DNA from: Bacillota bacterium
GTDB taxonomy: Bacteria > Bacillota > Dethiobacteria > DTU022 > UBA8154
Reading direction: 5' to 3'
DNA: 11,313 nt
Assembly (NCBI GenBank): GCA_003456095.1
Contig: DMPF01000146.1
Location: forward strand, 1 to 11,313
In this document: positions 1 through 7,969 of the stretch, one piece after another
Numbering within the stretch: position 1 is the first letter of the stretch
Layout: every line of letters starts with the position of its first letter
Made by a program: the position numbers and the translations under genes
Notes under the pieces: model-generated
What the model was told of the DNA's origin: nothing
The model's input: only the letters and a program-made list of their open reading frames with translations
Databases searched by the model: none

Positions 1-272
1 TTTGTCCCCTCCAGGGGATCAACGGCTACATCAACCAGGGGAGGTGTCCCCGCGCCCACTTTTTCTCCAATGTAAAGCATAGGCGCTTCGTCCATCTCAC
101 CCTCACCAATTACCACAACACCGTCGATGTATACGGTATCAAAAGCATAGCGCATCGCCGTTACGGCCGCATGATCGGCGGCCATTTTGTCCCCCAGCCC
201 CATCAGCCTCCCCGTGGCCAGGGCGGCGGCCTCCGTAACCCGTACAAACTCCAAGGCAAGCTCCCTCTCCAT
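1..272 (-). CDS. glpX: Class II fructose-1,6-bisphosphatase GlpX, N-terminal part (cut by window edge)
   Basis: The first 90 codons are present and the rest lies beyond the left edge. Class II FBPases hydrolyse fructose-1,6-bisphosphate to fructose-6-phosphate in gluconeogenesis, in the cytoplasm. The visible sequence has the family signatures in the expected order: an N-terminal helix reading [10 protein letters not shown] (residues 11-20), LGDKMAAD (26-33), the [18 protein letters not shown] block (49-66) that carries acidic metal ligands, IGEKVGAG (68-75) and DPLEGT (85-90), the class II counterpart of the sugar-phosphatase DP(I/L)(D/E)GT motif. The ATG at 272 is preceded by AAGGGGGTG with 8 nt between the G run and the start codon. 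The gene follows tal by 52 bp on the same strand, so it is probably in the same operon, next to the aldolase that makes or uses the same substrate. Identification is by recognised motifs; the C-terminal catalytic half is not visible. Confidence 0.93.
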   Translation of the reverse strand, partial: MERELALEFVRVTEAAALATGRLMGLGDKMAADHAAVTAMRYAFDTVYIDGVVVIGEGEMDEAPMLYIGEKVGAGTPPLVDVAVDPLEGT

Positions 273-324
273 AAAACACACCCCCTTGTTATTAATATGC
301 TTTCCTCCCTCTGGCGGCCTCGCG

Positions 325-990
325 CTAAGGCCGTCCTTCCCCCTGACGGCGGGTCCAATCAGCAAGAAAACGGGCGACTCCCTGGCTGGTCAGAGGATGG
401 GCGGCCATCTGCTGCAGCACAGAAAAGGGAACAGTGGCAATATGGGCTCCGGCAGCGGCAACACGCTGCACATGCACAGGATGGCGTATACTCGCCGCAA
501 TCACGGGCGTATCCAGTGCTTGACGGCGAAACACGGCGACTATCTCCTCCACCAGCCCGACCCCATCCCAACCGATATCGTCCAGGCGGCCGATAAAAGG
601 GCTGATATAGGCAGCTCCCGCACGGGCAGCAAGGAGCGCCTGGCTCACAGAGAAGATAAGGGTTACGTTGCAGGGCACTCTTTTCTCCTCCCGCCTGAGA
701 CGGCTTACCGCTTTAAGCCCCTCCCCACCCATGGGGATCTTCACAACCACATTCGGCGCCAGCGCAGCCAGCTTCAGCGCCTCCTCAACCATGGCATCCG
801 TCGTTGTGGCAAGGACTTCCAGGCTTACCGGGCTGCCCTGCATCAGCGTACAGATCTCCCGCGCCAGAAGTTCAAAGGCAGAATCTTCCCGGGAAAGGAG
901 CGTGGGATTGGTCGTCACCCCCGCTATAACCCCCCAGGCAAGGGATTCTTTAATTTCCGTCAGGTTGGCGCTGTCCAGAAAAAACTGCAA
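325..990 (-). CDS. tal: Short transaldolase (TalC/MipB subfamily, FSA-like)
   Basis: A 221-residue cytoplasmic TIM-barrel enzyme of the compact transaldolase/fructose-6-phosphate aldolase family. Transaldolases move a dihydroxyacetone unit between sugar phosphates in the non-oxidative pentose phosphate pathway. The visible motifs are FFLDSAN (residues 3-9, Asp6), GVTTNPTLL (24-32), the Schiff-base lysine in VVVKIPM (Lys84), SPFIGRLDD (130-138) and AASIRHP near the C-terminus. Two positions favour transaldolase over true FSA: Glu58 where E. coli FSA has Gln59, and Phe132 where FSA has Tyr131. I chose the TTG at 990 because FFLDSAN is the normal family N-terminus and because two Shine-Dalgarno sequences (999-1005 and 993-998) precede it, the first with 8 nt spacing. 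An upstream ATG at 1047 is in frame but would overlap fba by 23 bp and add 19 atypical Lys/Arg-rich residues. The gene sits between fba and glpX. Confidence 0.92.
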   Translation of the reverse strand: MQFFLDSANLTEIKESLAWGVIAGVTTNPTLLSREDSAFELLAREICTLMQGSPVSLEVLATTTDAMVEEALKLAALAPNVVVKIPMGGEGLKAVSRLRREEKRVPCNVTLIFSVSQALLAARAGAAYISPFIGRLDDIGWDGVGLVEEIVAVFRRQALDTPVIAASIRHPVHVQRVAAAGAHIATVPFSVLQQMAAHPLTSQGVARFLADWTRRQGEGRP

Positions 991-992
991 GG

Positions 993-1005
993 CTCCTTCT
1001 CCTTT
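993..1005 (-). promoter_or_regulatory. Tandem ribosome binding site deciding the TTG start of tal
   Basis: On the minus strand AAAGGAG (999-1005) is followed at once by AAGGAG (993-998), then CC and the TTG at 988-990. The upstream copy gives the ideal 8-nt spacing. No comparable site supports the in-frame ATG at 1047. A run of eight T residues lies just upstream of the site on the minus strand. Confidence 0.8.
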
Positions 1006-1024
1006 CAAAAAAAATAGTTTTTGC

Positions 1025-1879
1025 TTACGCTTTCCCTGCGCAGCCAAAGAGGCGCATTTTCTCCCTGATAACCTTTTCCATCGCTTCCCTGGCCGGCCCC
1101 AAAACCTTGCGCGGGTCTATATTGTCAGGGTTTTCCGCCATTTGGACCTGCATCGCCCTGACAAAAGCCTGGCGCAGGTCTGTATCGATATTGATCTTGC
1201 GGATACCCCGGTCAATTCCCCGGCGCACGTCCTCATCGGGAACACCGGAGGCACCGTGCATCACAATGGAAGCCCCTGTTAGCTCGCGGATGCGTGCGAG
1301 ACGGGGGAAATCCAGTTCAGGACGCCCTTTATAAGGGCCGTGGGCCGTACCGATCGCGATGGCCAGAGCGTCAACACCCGTTTCCCGTACAAATTGCCGC
1401 GCTTCCAGGGGATCGGTGAACAAAACTTCTTTTTCCGATACGGAGATATCATCCTCCGTCCCGGCGATCTTGCCCAGCTCCCCCTCCACGGAAACGCCTA
1501 CCGCCCGGCCGATCTCCACTACCTTGCGGGTAATCTGCATATTTTCCGCCAGCGGCAGGCGGGAACCGTCGAACATTACGGAACTGAATCCGGCGCGCAT
1601 ACAGCGCATCACCTGTAAAAAATCGGTACCGTGATCAAGATGCAGCACCACCGGAACATCCGTTCCCCTGGCCCCGGTTTTTACCATAGTCACAATATAG
1701 TCCAACCCGGCATAGTTGATTGCTCCCTGGCTGGCCTGCAGAATTACCGGAGAACGCTCCGCCGCCGCCGCCCGCATGATTGCCTGAACAATCTCCATAT
1801 TGTTGGCGTTAAAAGCGCCAACAGCATAACCCCCTTTTTCCGCCGCATTCAGCACTTCGCGCAGTGTAACCAGTTCCAC
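1025..1879 (-). CDS. fba: Class II fructose-1,6-bisphosphate aldolase
   Basis: A 284-residue zinc-dependent aldolase that interconverts fructose-1,6-bisphosphate with dihydroxyacetone phosphate and glyceraldehyde-3-phosphate, in the cytoplasm. The N-terminus contains the typical GGYAVGAFNANN (residues 16-27). The signature HLDHG at 80-84 supplies the catalytic Asp82 and Zn ligand His83. GELGKIAGTEDD (133-144) supplies Glu134. IGTAHGPYKG (176-185) holds His180, and MHGASG (207-212) holds His208, the other Zn-ligand histidines. Length and motif spacing fit the short class IIB aldolases of Gram-positive bacteria. The start is GTG at 1879. AAAAGGGG lies 11 nt upstream, and two ATG codons in between are out of frame. 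It follows pyrG by 71 bp, the longest gap inside the metabolic block, and precedes tal by 34 bp. With tal and glpX it forms a gluconeogenesis/pentose-phosphate module. Confidence 0.96.
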   Translation of the reverse strand: MELVTLREVLNAAEKGGYAVGAFNANNMEIVQAIMRAAAAERSPVILQASQGAINYAGLDYIVTMVKTGARGTDVPVVLHLDHGTDFLQVMRCMRAGFSSVMFDGSRLPLAENMQITRKVVEIGRAVGVSVEGELGKIAGTEDDISVSEKEVLFTDPLEARQFVRETGVDALAIAIGTAHGPYKGRPELDFPRLARIRELTGASIVMHGASGVPDEDVRRGIDRGIRKINIDTDLRQAFVRAMQVQMAENPDNIDPRKVLGPAREAMEKVIREKMRLFGCAGKA

Positions 1880-1950
1880 AGCAGCATCATCCCCTTTTAC
1901 ATTTATAATACACGTTAGATTCCTGAATTCCGACTGCTTAGCAGGGTGCT

Positions 1951-3621
<1,671 letters not shown>

Positions 3622-4491
3622 TTATTTCAGGAACGAAAGTAATGCCTCCCGCATAATCTTTGCTCCCAGCAAAGCGGTAATCGCCGCGGGATCATAGGAA
3701 GGGCAAATCTCCACCAGATCAAAGGCAACAACCTGCCCGCCCAGAGGCGCCAGCATGGGAAAGATCTGCAACAACTCCCCGGAGGTTACACCGCCAGGTT
3801 CCGGCGCGCTTACGCCGGGGGCGAAGGCCGGATCCACCACATCGATATCAACAGAAATATAAAGGGGTTGACCTTTAAGGGCCGGAATAATTCTTTGCAC
3901 CGCCTCGCGAAGGGAGAGGGAGCTGCAGGCGCCGCCGCGGATCCGGGCGGATTCCTCCCGCTGCGCGGAGCGGATGCCTGCTTGATAAAGGGTTACTCCC
4001 GGCAGGCGCTGCAGGTTGTAAGCAACGGAAGCATGGGAAAGGGGAAGATCCATGTAGGCCGGGCGCAAATCGGCATGGGCGTCCAGGTAAAGGACGGCCA
4101 GTGAATCACGGTGTTGCAGGCAGCCCTCTACCGCGGCAAGGGTGAGCGTATGCTCCCCGCCAAGCAGAAAAGGTTTCTGGCCGGCTCCGACCAGCGTGGC
4201 AACGGCACGGCTGATGGTGTGGCAAGAACCCTGGAAATCGCCGGGAGTAAGGAGCAGATCGCCGGCATCAGCAAAGGGAAGCTGTTCCAGCGTCCTGTCC
4301 AGGGCAAGGCTGTATTCCTCCAAGGCATGGGAGACATTACGTATGGCCGTGGGAGCAAAACGGCTTCCCGTGCGGAAAGATCCCGTATCGTCGAGGGGAA
4401 CGCCTAGAATTACTCCCCGTGCCATTTTAAGATCAGCCTGGGCTGCCATAAAAAGGCCGGGGTTTTCCCGAGGGGGCAACGCAAAGTCCAT
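3622..4491 (-). CDS. speB: Agmatinase / ureohydrolase SpeB
   Basis: A 289-residue member of the binuclear-manganese arginase/agmatinase family. Agmatinase hydrolyses agmatine to putrescine and urea; relatives in some thermophiles act on N1-aminopropylagmatine to give spermidine directly. All metal-ligand motifs are visible: GGEHTLT with His114, the DAHADLR run with Asp137, His139 and Asp141, and SVDIDVVDPAFAPG with Asp215 and Asp217. Earlier landmarks are GVPLDDTGSFRTGSRFAP (30-47), with SHAS at 152-155. The ATG at 4491 is preceded by a strong AAAGGAGG (4503-4510) at 11 nt. That site begins at the last base of the speE stop codon, so translation of the two genes may be coupled. It lies between speE and pyrG. 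The location directly after an arginine decarboxylase and SpeE supports agmatinase or aminopropylagmatinase over formiminoglutamase or arginase. Which substrate is preferred cannot be told from the sequence. Confidence 0.94.
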   Translation of the reverse strand: MDFALPPRENPGLFMAAQADLKMARGVILGVPLDDTGSFRTGSRFAPTAIRNVSHALEEYSLALDRTLEQLPFADAGDLLLTPGDFQGSCHTISRAVATLVGAGQKPFLLGGEHTLTLAAVEGCLQHRDSLAVLYLDAHADLRPAYMDLPLSHASVAYNLQRLPGVTLYQAGIRSAQREESARIRGGACSSLSLREAVQRIIPALKGQPLYISVDIDVVDPAFAPGVSAPEPGGVTSGELLQIFPMLAPLGGQVVAFDLVEICPSYDPAAITALLGAKIMREALLSFLK

Positions 4492-4509
4492 CTCCGCCAG
4501 TTCCTCCTT

Positions 4510-5370
4510 TTAAATAACCGGGGAATTTATGCCGCTCTCATTTTGCAGCAGTTCCTGCACAAAAGGAGGGAGGATAAAGGCGCTTCGGTGTATCTCCGCC
4601 GAATAAAAGCGCAGGTCTGGCGGCAGATAAGCTCCGGCAGGCTCCAGAGGGTTGAAGCTCTTGGAACCCAAAGTAAAGCTCCAGAGCCCGCTGGGATAGG
4701 TGGGGACCGGAGCCAGGTAAAGAAGGGACCGGGGGAAAACGGTACTGATGCGCTGAAAAGTGGATCGTAGCAGTAATCCGTTATAGAAAGGAGATTCGGT
4801 TTGAGCCACCATAATCCCATCCTTTTTTAGCGCATCAAAAACCCCTTTGTAAAAAGCCGTGCCAAATAAGCCTTCCGCTATGGCTACCGGCTCGGTGGAA
4901 TCGACAATGACCACATCGAAAGCATCATTACAGGTGCGAATAAACTCGGCGCCGTCCTTGTAGATGATCTCCAGACGGGGATCATTAAGCGCACAACTGA
5001 TCTCGGGCATGAAGCGACGGGCTGCTTCCACCACGCCGGCATCGATCTCCACCAGAACAATCTTCTGCACGTGGGGATAGGAGCTGATCTCCCGCACCAC
5101 TCCTCCGTCCCCACCGCCAATTACCAGCACGGAACGGGGAACAGGATGGGTGCGCAGCGGCACATGGGCAATCATCTCATGGTAGACATATTCATCGGCA
5201 ACCGTTGTCTGCACCATGCCGTCGAGCACTAGCATACGCCCGCACTGCAGCGTATCCAGCACAGCAATCTCCTGAAATTGCGTACGGCAGCGCAACAACG
5301 TTTCTTTAACCTTCAGGCTGAGCCCCAGGGCAGGGGTCTGTTTCTCCGTAAACCAAAGTTCCGTATCCAT
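4510..5370 (-). CDS. speE: Polyamine aminopropyltransferase (spermidine synthase)
   Basis: A 286-residue cytoplasmic enzyme that transfers the aminopropyl group of decarboxylated S-adenosylmethionine to a polyamine acceptor, usually putrescine. Some bacteria and archaea use agmatine instead. The N-terminal part starts with the family-typical ELWFTEKQTPALG (4-16), then LDGMVQTTVADEYVYHEM (49-66). The Rossmann-like core has VIGGGDGGVVRE (83-94), VEID (107-110), and the catalytic Asp157 in VDSTEP (156-161). The substrate-loop sequence PTYPSGLWSF follows near residue 225. The ATG at 5370 is kept because the family N-terminus begins right after it, although the nearest purine-rich site (GTGGAG) is about 14 nt away. 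A four-codon mini-ORF lies in that space, with its stop overlapping the ATG. The gene lies between the arginine decarboxylase and speB. The partner enzyme SpeD, which makes decarboxylated SAM, is not in the window. Confidence 0.95.
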   Translation of the reverse strand: MDTELWFTEKQTPALGLSLKVKETLLRCRTQFQEIAVLDTLQCGRMLVLDGMVQTTVADEYVYHEMIAHVPLRTHPVPRSVLVIGGGDGGVVREISSYPHVQKIVLVEIDAGVVEAARRFMPEISCALNDPRLEIIYKDGAEFIRTCNDAFDVVIVDSTEPVAIAEGLFGTAFYKGVFDALKKDGIMVAQTESPFYNGLLLRSTFQRISTVFPRSLLYLAPVPTYPSGLWSFTLGSKSFNPLEPAGAYLPPDLRFYSAEIHRSAFILPPFVQELLQNESGINSPVI

Positions 5371-5384
5371 TAAATTCGCATCAT
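5370..5384 (-). other. Possible four-codon leader mini-ORF ending in the speE start (TAATG)
   Basis: On the minus strand two consecutive ATG codons (5382-5384 and 5379-5381) are followed by CGA, ATT and TAA, giving MMRI or MRI. The TAA shares its last A with the speE ATG, a TAATG overlap. GTGGAG lies directly before the first ATG. The geometry would suit translational coupling of a leader peptide to speE, but such a short overlap can easily arise by chance, so this is only a candidate. Confidence 0.25.
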
Positions 5385-5435
5385 CTCCACTTCAAACCAA
5401 TTTTTCTGTATAAAAGCCCCGACCCGGTTTACGCC

Positions 5436-5897
5436 TTACCAAAGGGCCACCCCGGCAAAAGCAGCTCCGGGTCTTTTACCCACACGATGTTCCACGCTTT
5501 TGACTCGAAGCTTCACCAATTCACGCCCGCGGTTGGTAAAGGCTTCTTCCAGCATCTGCTCCACCTTCTGCCGTGCCTCCGCAGCACCGCAAAGGCCGGC
5601 ATGTTCCATTATTACGCCGGAACCGTCCGGGGCAAAGCCAATCCCGACGGCGGCGGCAATAAGCTCCTCCGTCTGCTCACAACAATAAGCGCCGTAAGCG
5701 GTAGGCACAAAAGCCCCCCGCGGGAAAATAATGGCGCTTTGTGCTTCCCGGCAGTCCGGGGGAAGGATGCTGCTCAGCCTCACCAGATTGACGTCGCCGA
5801 TGCCGGCCTTGAGCAGGGCCGCGTCAAAAGCGGTGAGGAGATGGCCGCCCTCCGCCGTCGCGGCAACTATCATAAATTGTTCCGGTTTTTGAATCAA
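5436..5897 (-). CDS. pdaD: Pyruvoyl-dependent arginine decarboxylase
   Basis: A 153-residue proenzyme of the PvlArgDC family, which decarboxylates arginine to agmatine using a pyruvoyl group made by self-cleavage. The cleavage site is plain: NLVRLSSILPP, with the bond expected between Ser42 and Ser43, so the beta chain would be about 42 residues and the pyruvoyl alpha chain about 111. Glu98 in IMEHAG is at the spacing expected for the proton-donor Glu109 of the Methanocaldococcus jannaschii enzyme. The central PRGAFVPTAYGAY (59-71) is also family-like. I chose the TTG at 5897 because AAAAGGAG (5906-5913) lies exactly 8 nt before it. The GTG at 5906 overlaps that site and leaves no spacer. This family is best known from archaea but occurs in bacteria. 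It lies 47 bp after the MBL hydrolase gene and 65 bp before speE, so the cassette makes agmatine for SpeB and SpeE. The symbol pdaD is used by homology. Confidence 0.93.
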   Translation of the reverse strand: MIQKPEQFMIVAATAEGGHLLTAFDAALLKAGIGDVNLVRLSSILPPDCREAQSAIIFPRGAFVPTAYGAYCCEQTEELIAAAVGIGFAPDGSGVIMEHAGLCGAAEARQKVEQMLEEAFTNRGRELVKLRVKSVEHRVGKRPGAAFAGVALW

Positions 5898-5905
5898 TCG
5901 GAACA

Positions 5906-5913
5906 CTCCTTTT
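5906..5913 (-). promoter_or_regulatory. Ribosome binding site deciding the TTG start of the arginine decarboxylase
   Basis: AAAAGGAG on the minus strand, 8 nt upstream of the TTG at 5895-5897. It overlaps the alternative GTG at 5904-5906, which argues against that start. Confidence 0.8.
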
Positions 5914-5944
5914 CGGAAAAATATCGGGACACAATGAAAATTAT

Positions 5945-6562
5945 TTAGGTCAAAAAAGGATTATAGCGCCGTTCCTCTCCAATCGTGGTCGGCGGGCCGT
6001 GTCCAGGGTAGACATCGGTCCGGTCGGGGTAAGTCAGCAGTTTTTCTTTGATGCTGCGGATGATCTCCCTGTAGGAACCACCCGGCAGGTCGGTGCGGCC
6101 GATGGAAGAGGCAAAAAGAGTATCGCCAGTGAAAAGGGCGCCGTTAATTTCCAGGCAGATACATCCAGGCGAATGGCCCGGCGTTTCCAGGATCCTGATC
6201 CGAAGCTGTCCCAGTTGGAGCATATCACCTTCCTGGAGAAAGCTATCCGGTTCTTTTAACTTCCCCTGGTTTGACATGAGGGCCAGGCTGGCGGCACGGC
6301 TGTGGAACAGAGGGAGATCGGCCTTATGCCCTAGCACAGGAATGGTAAAGGCCTCGCTTACATCGGCATTGGCGCTGACATGGTCAATATGGGCATGGGT
6401 GTTGATAATACAGCACACTTTTAACGCCAGTTTCCTTGCCTTGGCGATAATAACCGGCCCTTCGCCGCCGGGATCAATGATGAGCCCTTCCTTGGTCCGA
6501 GGGCAGGCCACCAGGTAACAATTGGCCATAAAGGGTCCTACTTCCAGAGCTTCCAATAGCAA
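5945..6562 (-). CDS. Metallo-beta-lactamase-fold hydrolase, glyoxalase II-like
   Basis: A 205-residue soluble MBL-fold protein. The zinc-binding motifs are all present: NTHAHIDH (residues 54-61, the HxHxDH motif with His56, His58, Asp60 and His61), then ETPGHSPG with its histidine, FTGDTLF with the bridging Asp, and YPGHGPPTTIG near the C-terminus. This arrangement is that of the YcbL/glyoxalase II-like group, which hydrolyse thioesters such as S-lactoylglutathione; the physiological substrate here is unknown. It is too short and too different to be YycJ/WalJ, despite the yycHI-htrA neighbourhood. The frame stays open upstream to a TTG at 6673, but that stretch holds a promoter and GC-rich leader. 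The TTG at 6562 has GGGAGG (6571-6576) at exactly 8 nt and starts just before the family-typical EVGPFMANCYLV. An ATG at 6589 has no properly spaced site. It is the first gene after the promoter and precedes the polyamine cassette. Confidence 0.9.
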   Translation of the reverse strand: MLLEALEVGPFMANCYLVACPRTKEGLIIDPGGEGPVIIAKARKLALKVCCIINTHAHIDHVSANADVSEAFTIPVLGHKADLPLFHSRAASLALMSNQGKLKEPDSFLQEGDMLQLGQLRIRILETPGHSPGCICLEINGALFTGDTLFASSIGRTDLPGGSYREIIRSIKEKLLTYPDRTDVYPGHGPPTTIGEERRYNPFLT

Positions 6563-6638
6563 TATTCCGTCCTCCCTATCGGGGGGCATCCCTCCCCGCC
6601 ACGCCGGCGGGAGCGGCAACGCCGCCGGCACTGCGAAC
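6563..6638 (-). promoter_or_regulatory. GC-rich structured leader of the MBL hydrolase, with possible SD sequestration
   Basis: The expected 5' leader (about 76 nt from a start site near 6638) contains a perfect 8-bp inverted repeat, CCGGCGG-type arms at 6603-6610 and 6622-6629 with an 11-nt loop; two G-U pairs can lengthen it. An alternative hairpin GCGGC-GTT-GCCGC overlaps it. Further down, CCCCCC (6581-6586) can pair either with the upstream GGGG (6594-6597) or with the Shine-Dalgarno GGGAGG (6571-6576). The sequence allows these pairings; whether they regulate translation is inference. It matches no riboswitch class that I recognise. Confidence 0.45.
6571..6576 (-). promoter_or_regulatory. 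Ribosome binding site deciding the TTG start of the MBL hydrolase
   Basis: GGGAGG on the minus strand, 8 nt before the TTG at 6560-6562. It could be masked by the C run at 6581-6586. Confidence 0.75.
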
Positions 6639-6644
6639 AAGCAA

Positions 6645-6673
6645 ATAATACCTGATGCAAAAGCCTCTGTCAA
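6645..6673 (-). promoter_or_regulatory. Near-consensus sigma-A promoter upstream of the MBL/polyamine/metabolic genes
   Basis: On the minus strand TTGACA (6668-6673, 6 of 6 consensus) is followed by a 17-bp spacer (6651-6667) and TATTAT (6645-6650, 5 of 6 consensus to TATAAT). Transcription would start near 6638. It lies between the htrA stop (6727) and the MBL start (6562), the right place to drive MBL, the arginine decarboxylase, speE, speB and possibly pyrG through glpX. Sequence match and position are strong; activity is inferred. Confidence 0.8.
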
Positions 6674-6726
6674 TAGGAAAGCAGCTCTAACAGAACGGGA
6701 GTAACGGCGGTAATACTACTTTTGCT

Positions 6727-7902
6727 TCACCCCAGCCGTTCCGGCAGTTTACCCAGTGTTACCGTTAACTTAAGTTCTTTTTCTCCCCGCATGATTGTTA
6801 GCTCCATTTTTTGCCCCACATTTGCCGCGCGGAGCAGTTCCTGCAGCTGCTCGCTCTCCGTGATTCCTTTTCCGTCAACGGCAACAACAACGTCCAAGGG
6901 CAGGATCCCTGCCTGCGCTGCCGGGCCTCCGGCAATCACGTCGCGGATGAGTACTCCTGCTTCCGCCCGGAGCGAAAAGCGCTGCGCGTCCATGGGAGTG
7001 AGGGTGCTGAGATATACCCCCAACCACGGCCGTTCCACCATGCCTTGGGCGATCAGTTCCCGGGTAATCGCTTTCACGGTGTTAGCGGGAATAGCAAAGC
7101 CCATCCCCTCCACACCCGGTATATTAATCTTAGCCGTGTTGATACCGATAACCTGGCCGTAGATATTCACCAGGGCACCCCCGCTGTTTCCATCATTGAT
7201 AGCCGCATCGGTTTGCACAAAAGTGAATTGTTGCCCTTGGATGGCAATGGACCGTTCCAGAGCGCTGACCACCCCTAGCGTTACCGACTGCTGAAAATCC
7301 AGGCCAAGGGGATTGCCGATGGCGATGGCCGGTTCACCTACACGCAACATCTCCGAATCGGCCAGCACTGCCGCAGGCAACCCTTCCTTTTCCACCTTCA
7401 ATACTGCCAAATCCGTGGGGGGATCGGCACCGACGACCGTAGCCCGCAGCTCCTCCCCCGAGCCAAGGATAACGATCAGTTCCCGGGCATCTTCAACAAC
7501 GTGGTAGTTGGTGACAATATATCCCTTTTCGTCAATGATTACGCCTGAACCGGTGGCCCGTTCCTGCAACGTACTCCTTCCCCAGAAATCCATAACCATG
7601 CCAAAATTGCTGATCCCTACAACCGAAGGAGTAACTTCTTCCGCTGCTTTTACCACGGCCATATAATAGCTATTGGCTTCGGGAGAAATCTCCAGCAGTC
7701 CTCCCGCCCTGTTTTTCTCCAGACCGGGTAGCGGCAGAGCCTGACCCCCAATATTGTTATAGGGCAGCAGGGTGGCGGCCAGGTAGAAAAAAAGGGTGGC
7801 GGTAAGCAGTCCTCCGATTAACAGGCCCAGGACAACTCCTTTCCATGGCTGCGCTCCCCGGGAGGACGGCTTAGTGGAGAAGTCTTCATAAAAATGACGC
7901 AT
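6727..7902 (-). CDS. htrA: Membrane-anchored HtrA/DegP-type serine protease with one PDZ domain
   Basis: A 391-residue S1C-family protease that degrades or handles misfolded proteins outside the cytoplasmic membrane. The order is: short cytoplasmic N-terminus, one transmembrane anchor at about 22-46, a linker, a trypsin-like domain (about 90-275) and one PDZ domain (about 293-388). The catalytic triad is visible as His134 in NYHVVE, Asp164 in TDLAVLK and Ser240 in GNSGG. The motif reads INDGNSGG where INPGNSGG is usual. An in-frame ATG exists at 7923, but the ATG at 7902 has GAGGTG (7909-7914) at 6 nt and starts a sensible N-terminus, so I prefer it. It is 67 bp downstream of murA, with a perfect palindrome in the gap. 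In Bacilli an htrA paralogue ends the walRK-yycHIJ operon, so its place two genes after yycI fits that locus. No intrinsic terminator follows it; the next element is the promoter at 6645-6673. Confidence 0.96.
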   Translation of the reverse strand: MRHFYEDFSTKPSSRGAQPWKGVVLGLLIGGLLTATLFFYLAATLLPYNNIGGQALPLPGLEKNRAGGLLEISPEANSYYMAVVKAAEEVTPSVVGISNFGMVMDFWGRSTLQERATGSGVIIDEKGYIVTNYHVVEDARELIVILGSGEELRATVVGADPPTDLAVLKVEKEGLPAAVLADSEMLRVGEPAIAIGNPLGLDFQQSVTLGVVSALERSIAIQGQQFTFVQTDAAINDGNSGGALVNIYGQVIGINTAKINIPGVEGMGFAIPANTVKAITRELIAQGMVERPWLGVYLSTLTPMDAQRFSLRAEAGVLIRDVIAGGPAAQAGILPLDVVVAVDGKGITESEQLQELLRAANVGQKMELTIMRGEKELKLTVTLGKLPERLG

Positions 7903-7908
7903 CCTGTT

Positions 7909-7914
7909 CACCTC
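7909..7914 (-). promoter_or_regulatory. Ribosome binding site favouring the internal ATG of htrA
   Basis: GAGGTG inside AAAGAGGTGA on the minus strand lies 6 nt before the ATG at 7900-7902. The upstream ATG at 7923 has only T/A-rich sequence before it. Confidence 0.7.
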
Positions 7915-7942
7915 TTTATGCATTTTTCGATAAAAACCAAAA

Positions 7943-7958
7943 TATTTCCCGGGAAATA
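7943..7958. repeat. 16-bp perfect palindrome between murA and htrA
   Basis: TATTTCCCGGGAAATA equals its own reverse complement. It lies 12 bp after the murA stop and 41 bp before the htrA ATG. It could be an operator for a dimeric regulator. As RNA it could form only a weak AU-rich 6-bp hairpin with a CCGG loop, followed on the minus strand by TTTTGG and TTTTT, so a weak terminator or attenuator is also possible. Confidence 0.5.
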
Positions 7959-7969
7959 ATCAATCTGTT

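Noticed and set aside
187..1017. Long plus-strand open frames opposite tal and the glpX start
   Set aside because: The minus strand carries well-conserved enzymes in the same place; the plus-strand products are low-complexity Arg/Pro/Ser-rich, as shadows usually are.
991..1047. ATG start for tal at 1047
   Set aside because: It would overlap fba and add a Lys/Arg-rich tail absent from the family; the TTG at 990 has a far better binding site.
1902..1933. Promoter in the pyrG-fba gap (TATTAT at 1905-1910)
   Set aside because: The -10-like box is good, but the hexamer 17 bp upstream (TCGGAA) matches TTGACA at only three positions and no TGn extension is present. The evidence is too weak to call.
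5945..6562. Assignment of the MBL protein as YycJ/WalJ
   Set aside because: Only the neighbourhood suggests it. At 205 residues with a glyoxalase II-like motif layout it fits the YcbL-type group better.
6563..6673. 37-residue N-terminal extension of the MBL hydrolase from TTG 6673
   Set aside because: Although slightly hydrophobic and signal-like, it overlaps a near-consensus promoter and GC hairpins. Its TTG has no Shine-Dalgarno, and the MBL family normally starts close to EVGPFMANCYLV.
7928..7960. Strong intrinsic terminator after murA
   Set aside because: The palindrome can form only a 6-bp, mostly A-U stem, and the T tract is broken by GG. It is therefore reported as a palindrome with terminator only as an alternative.
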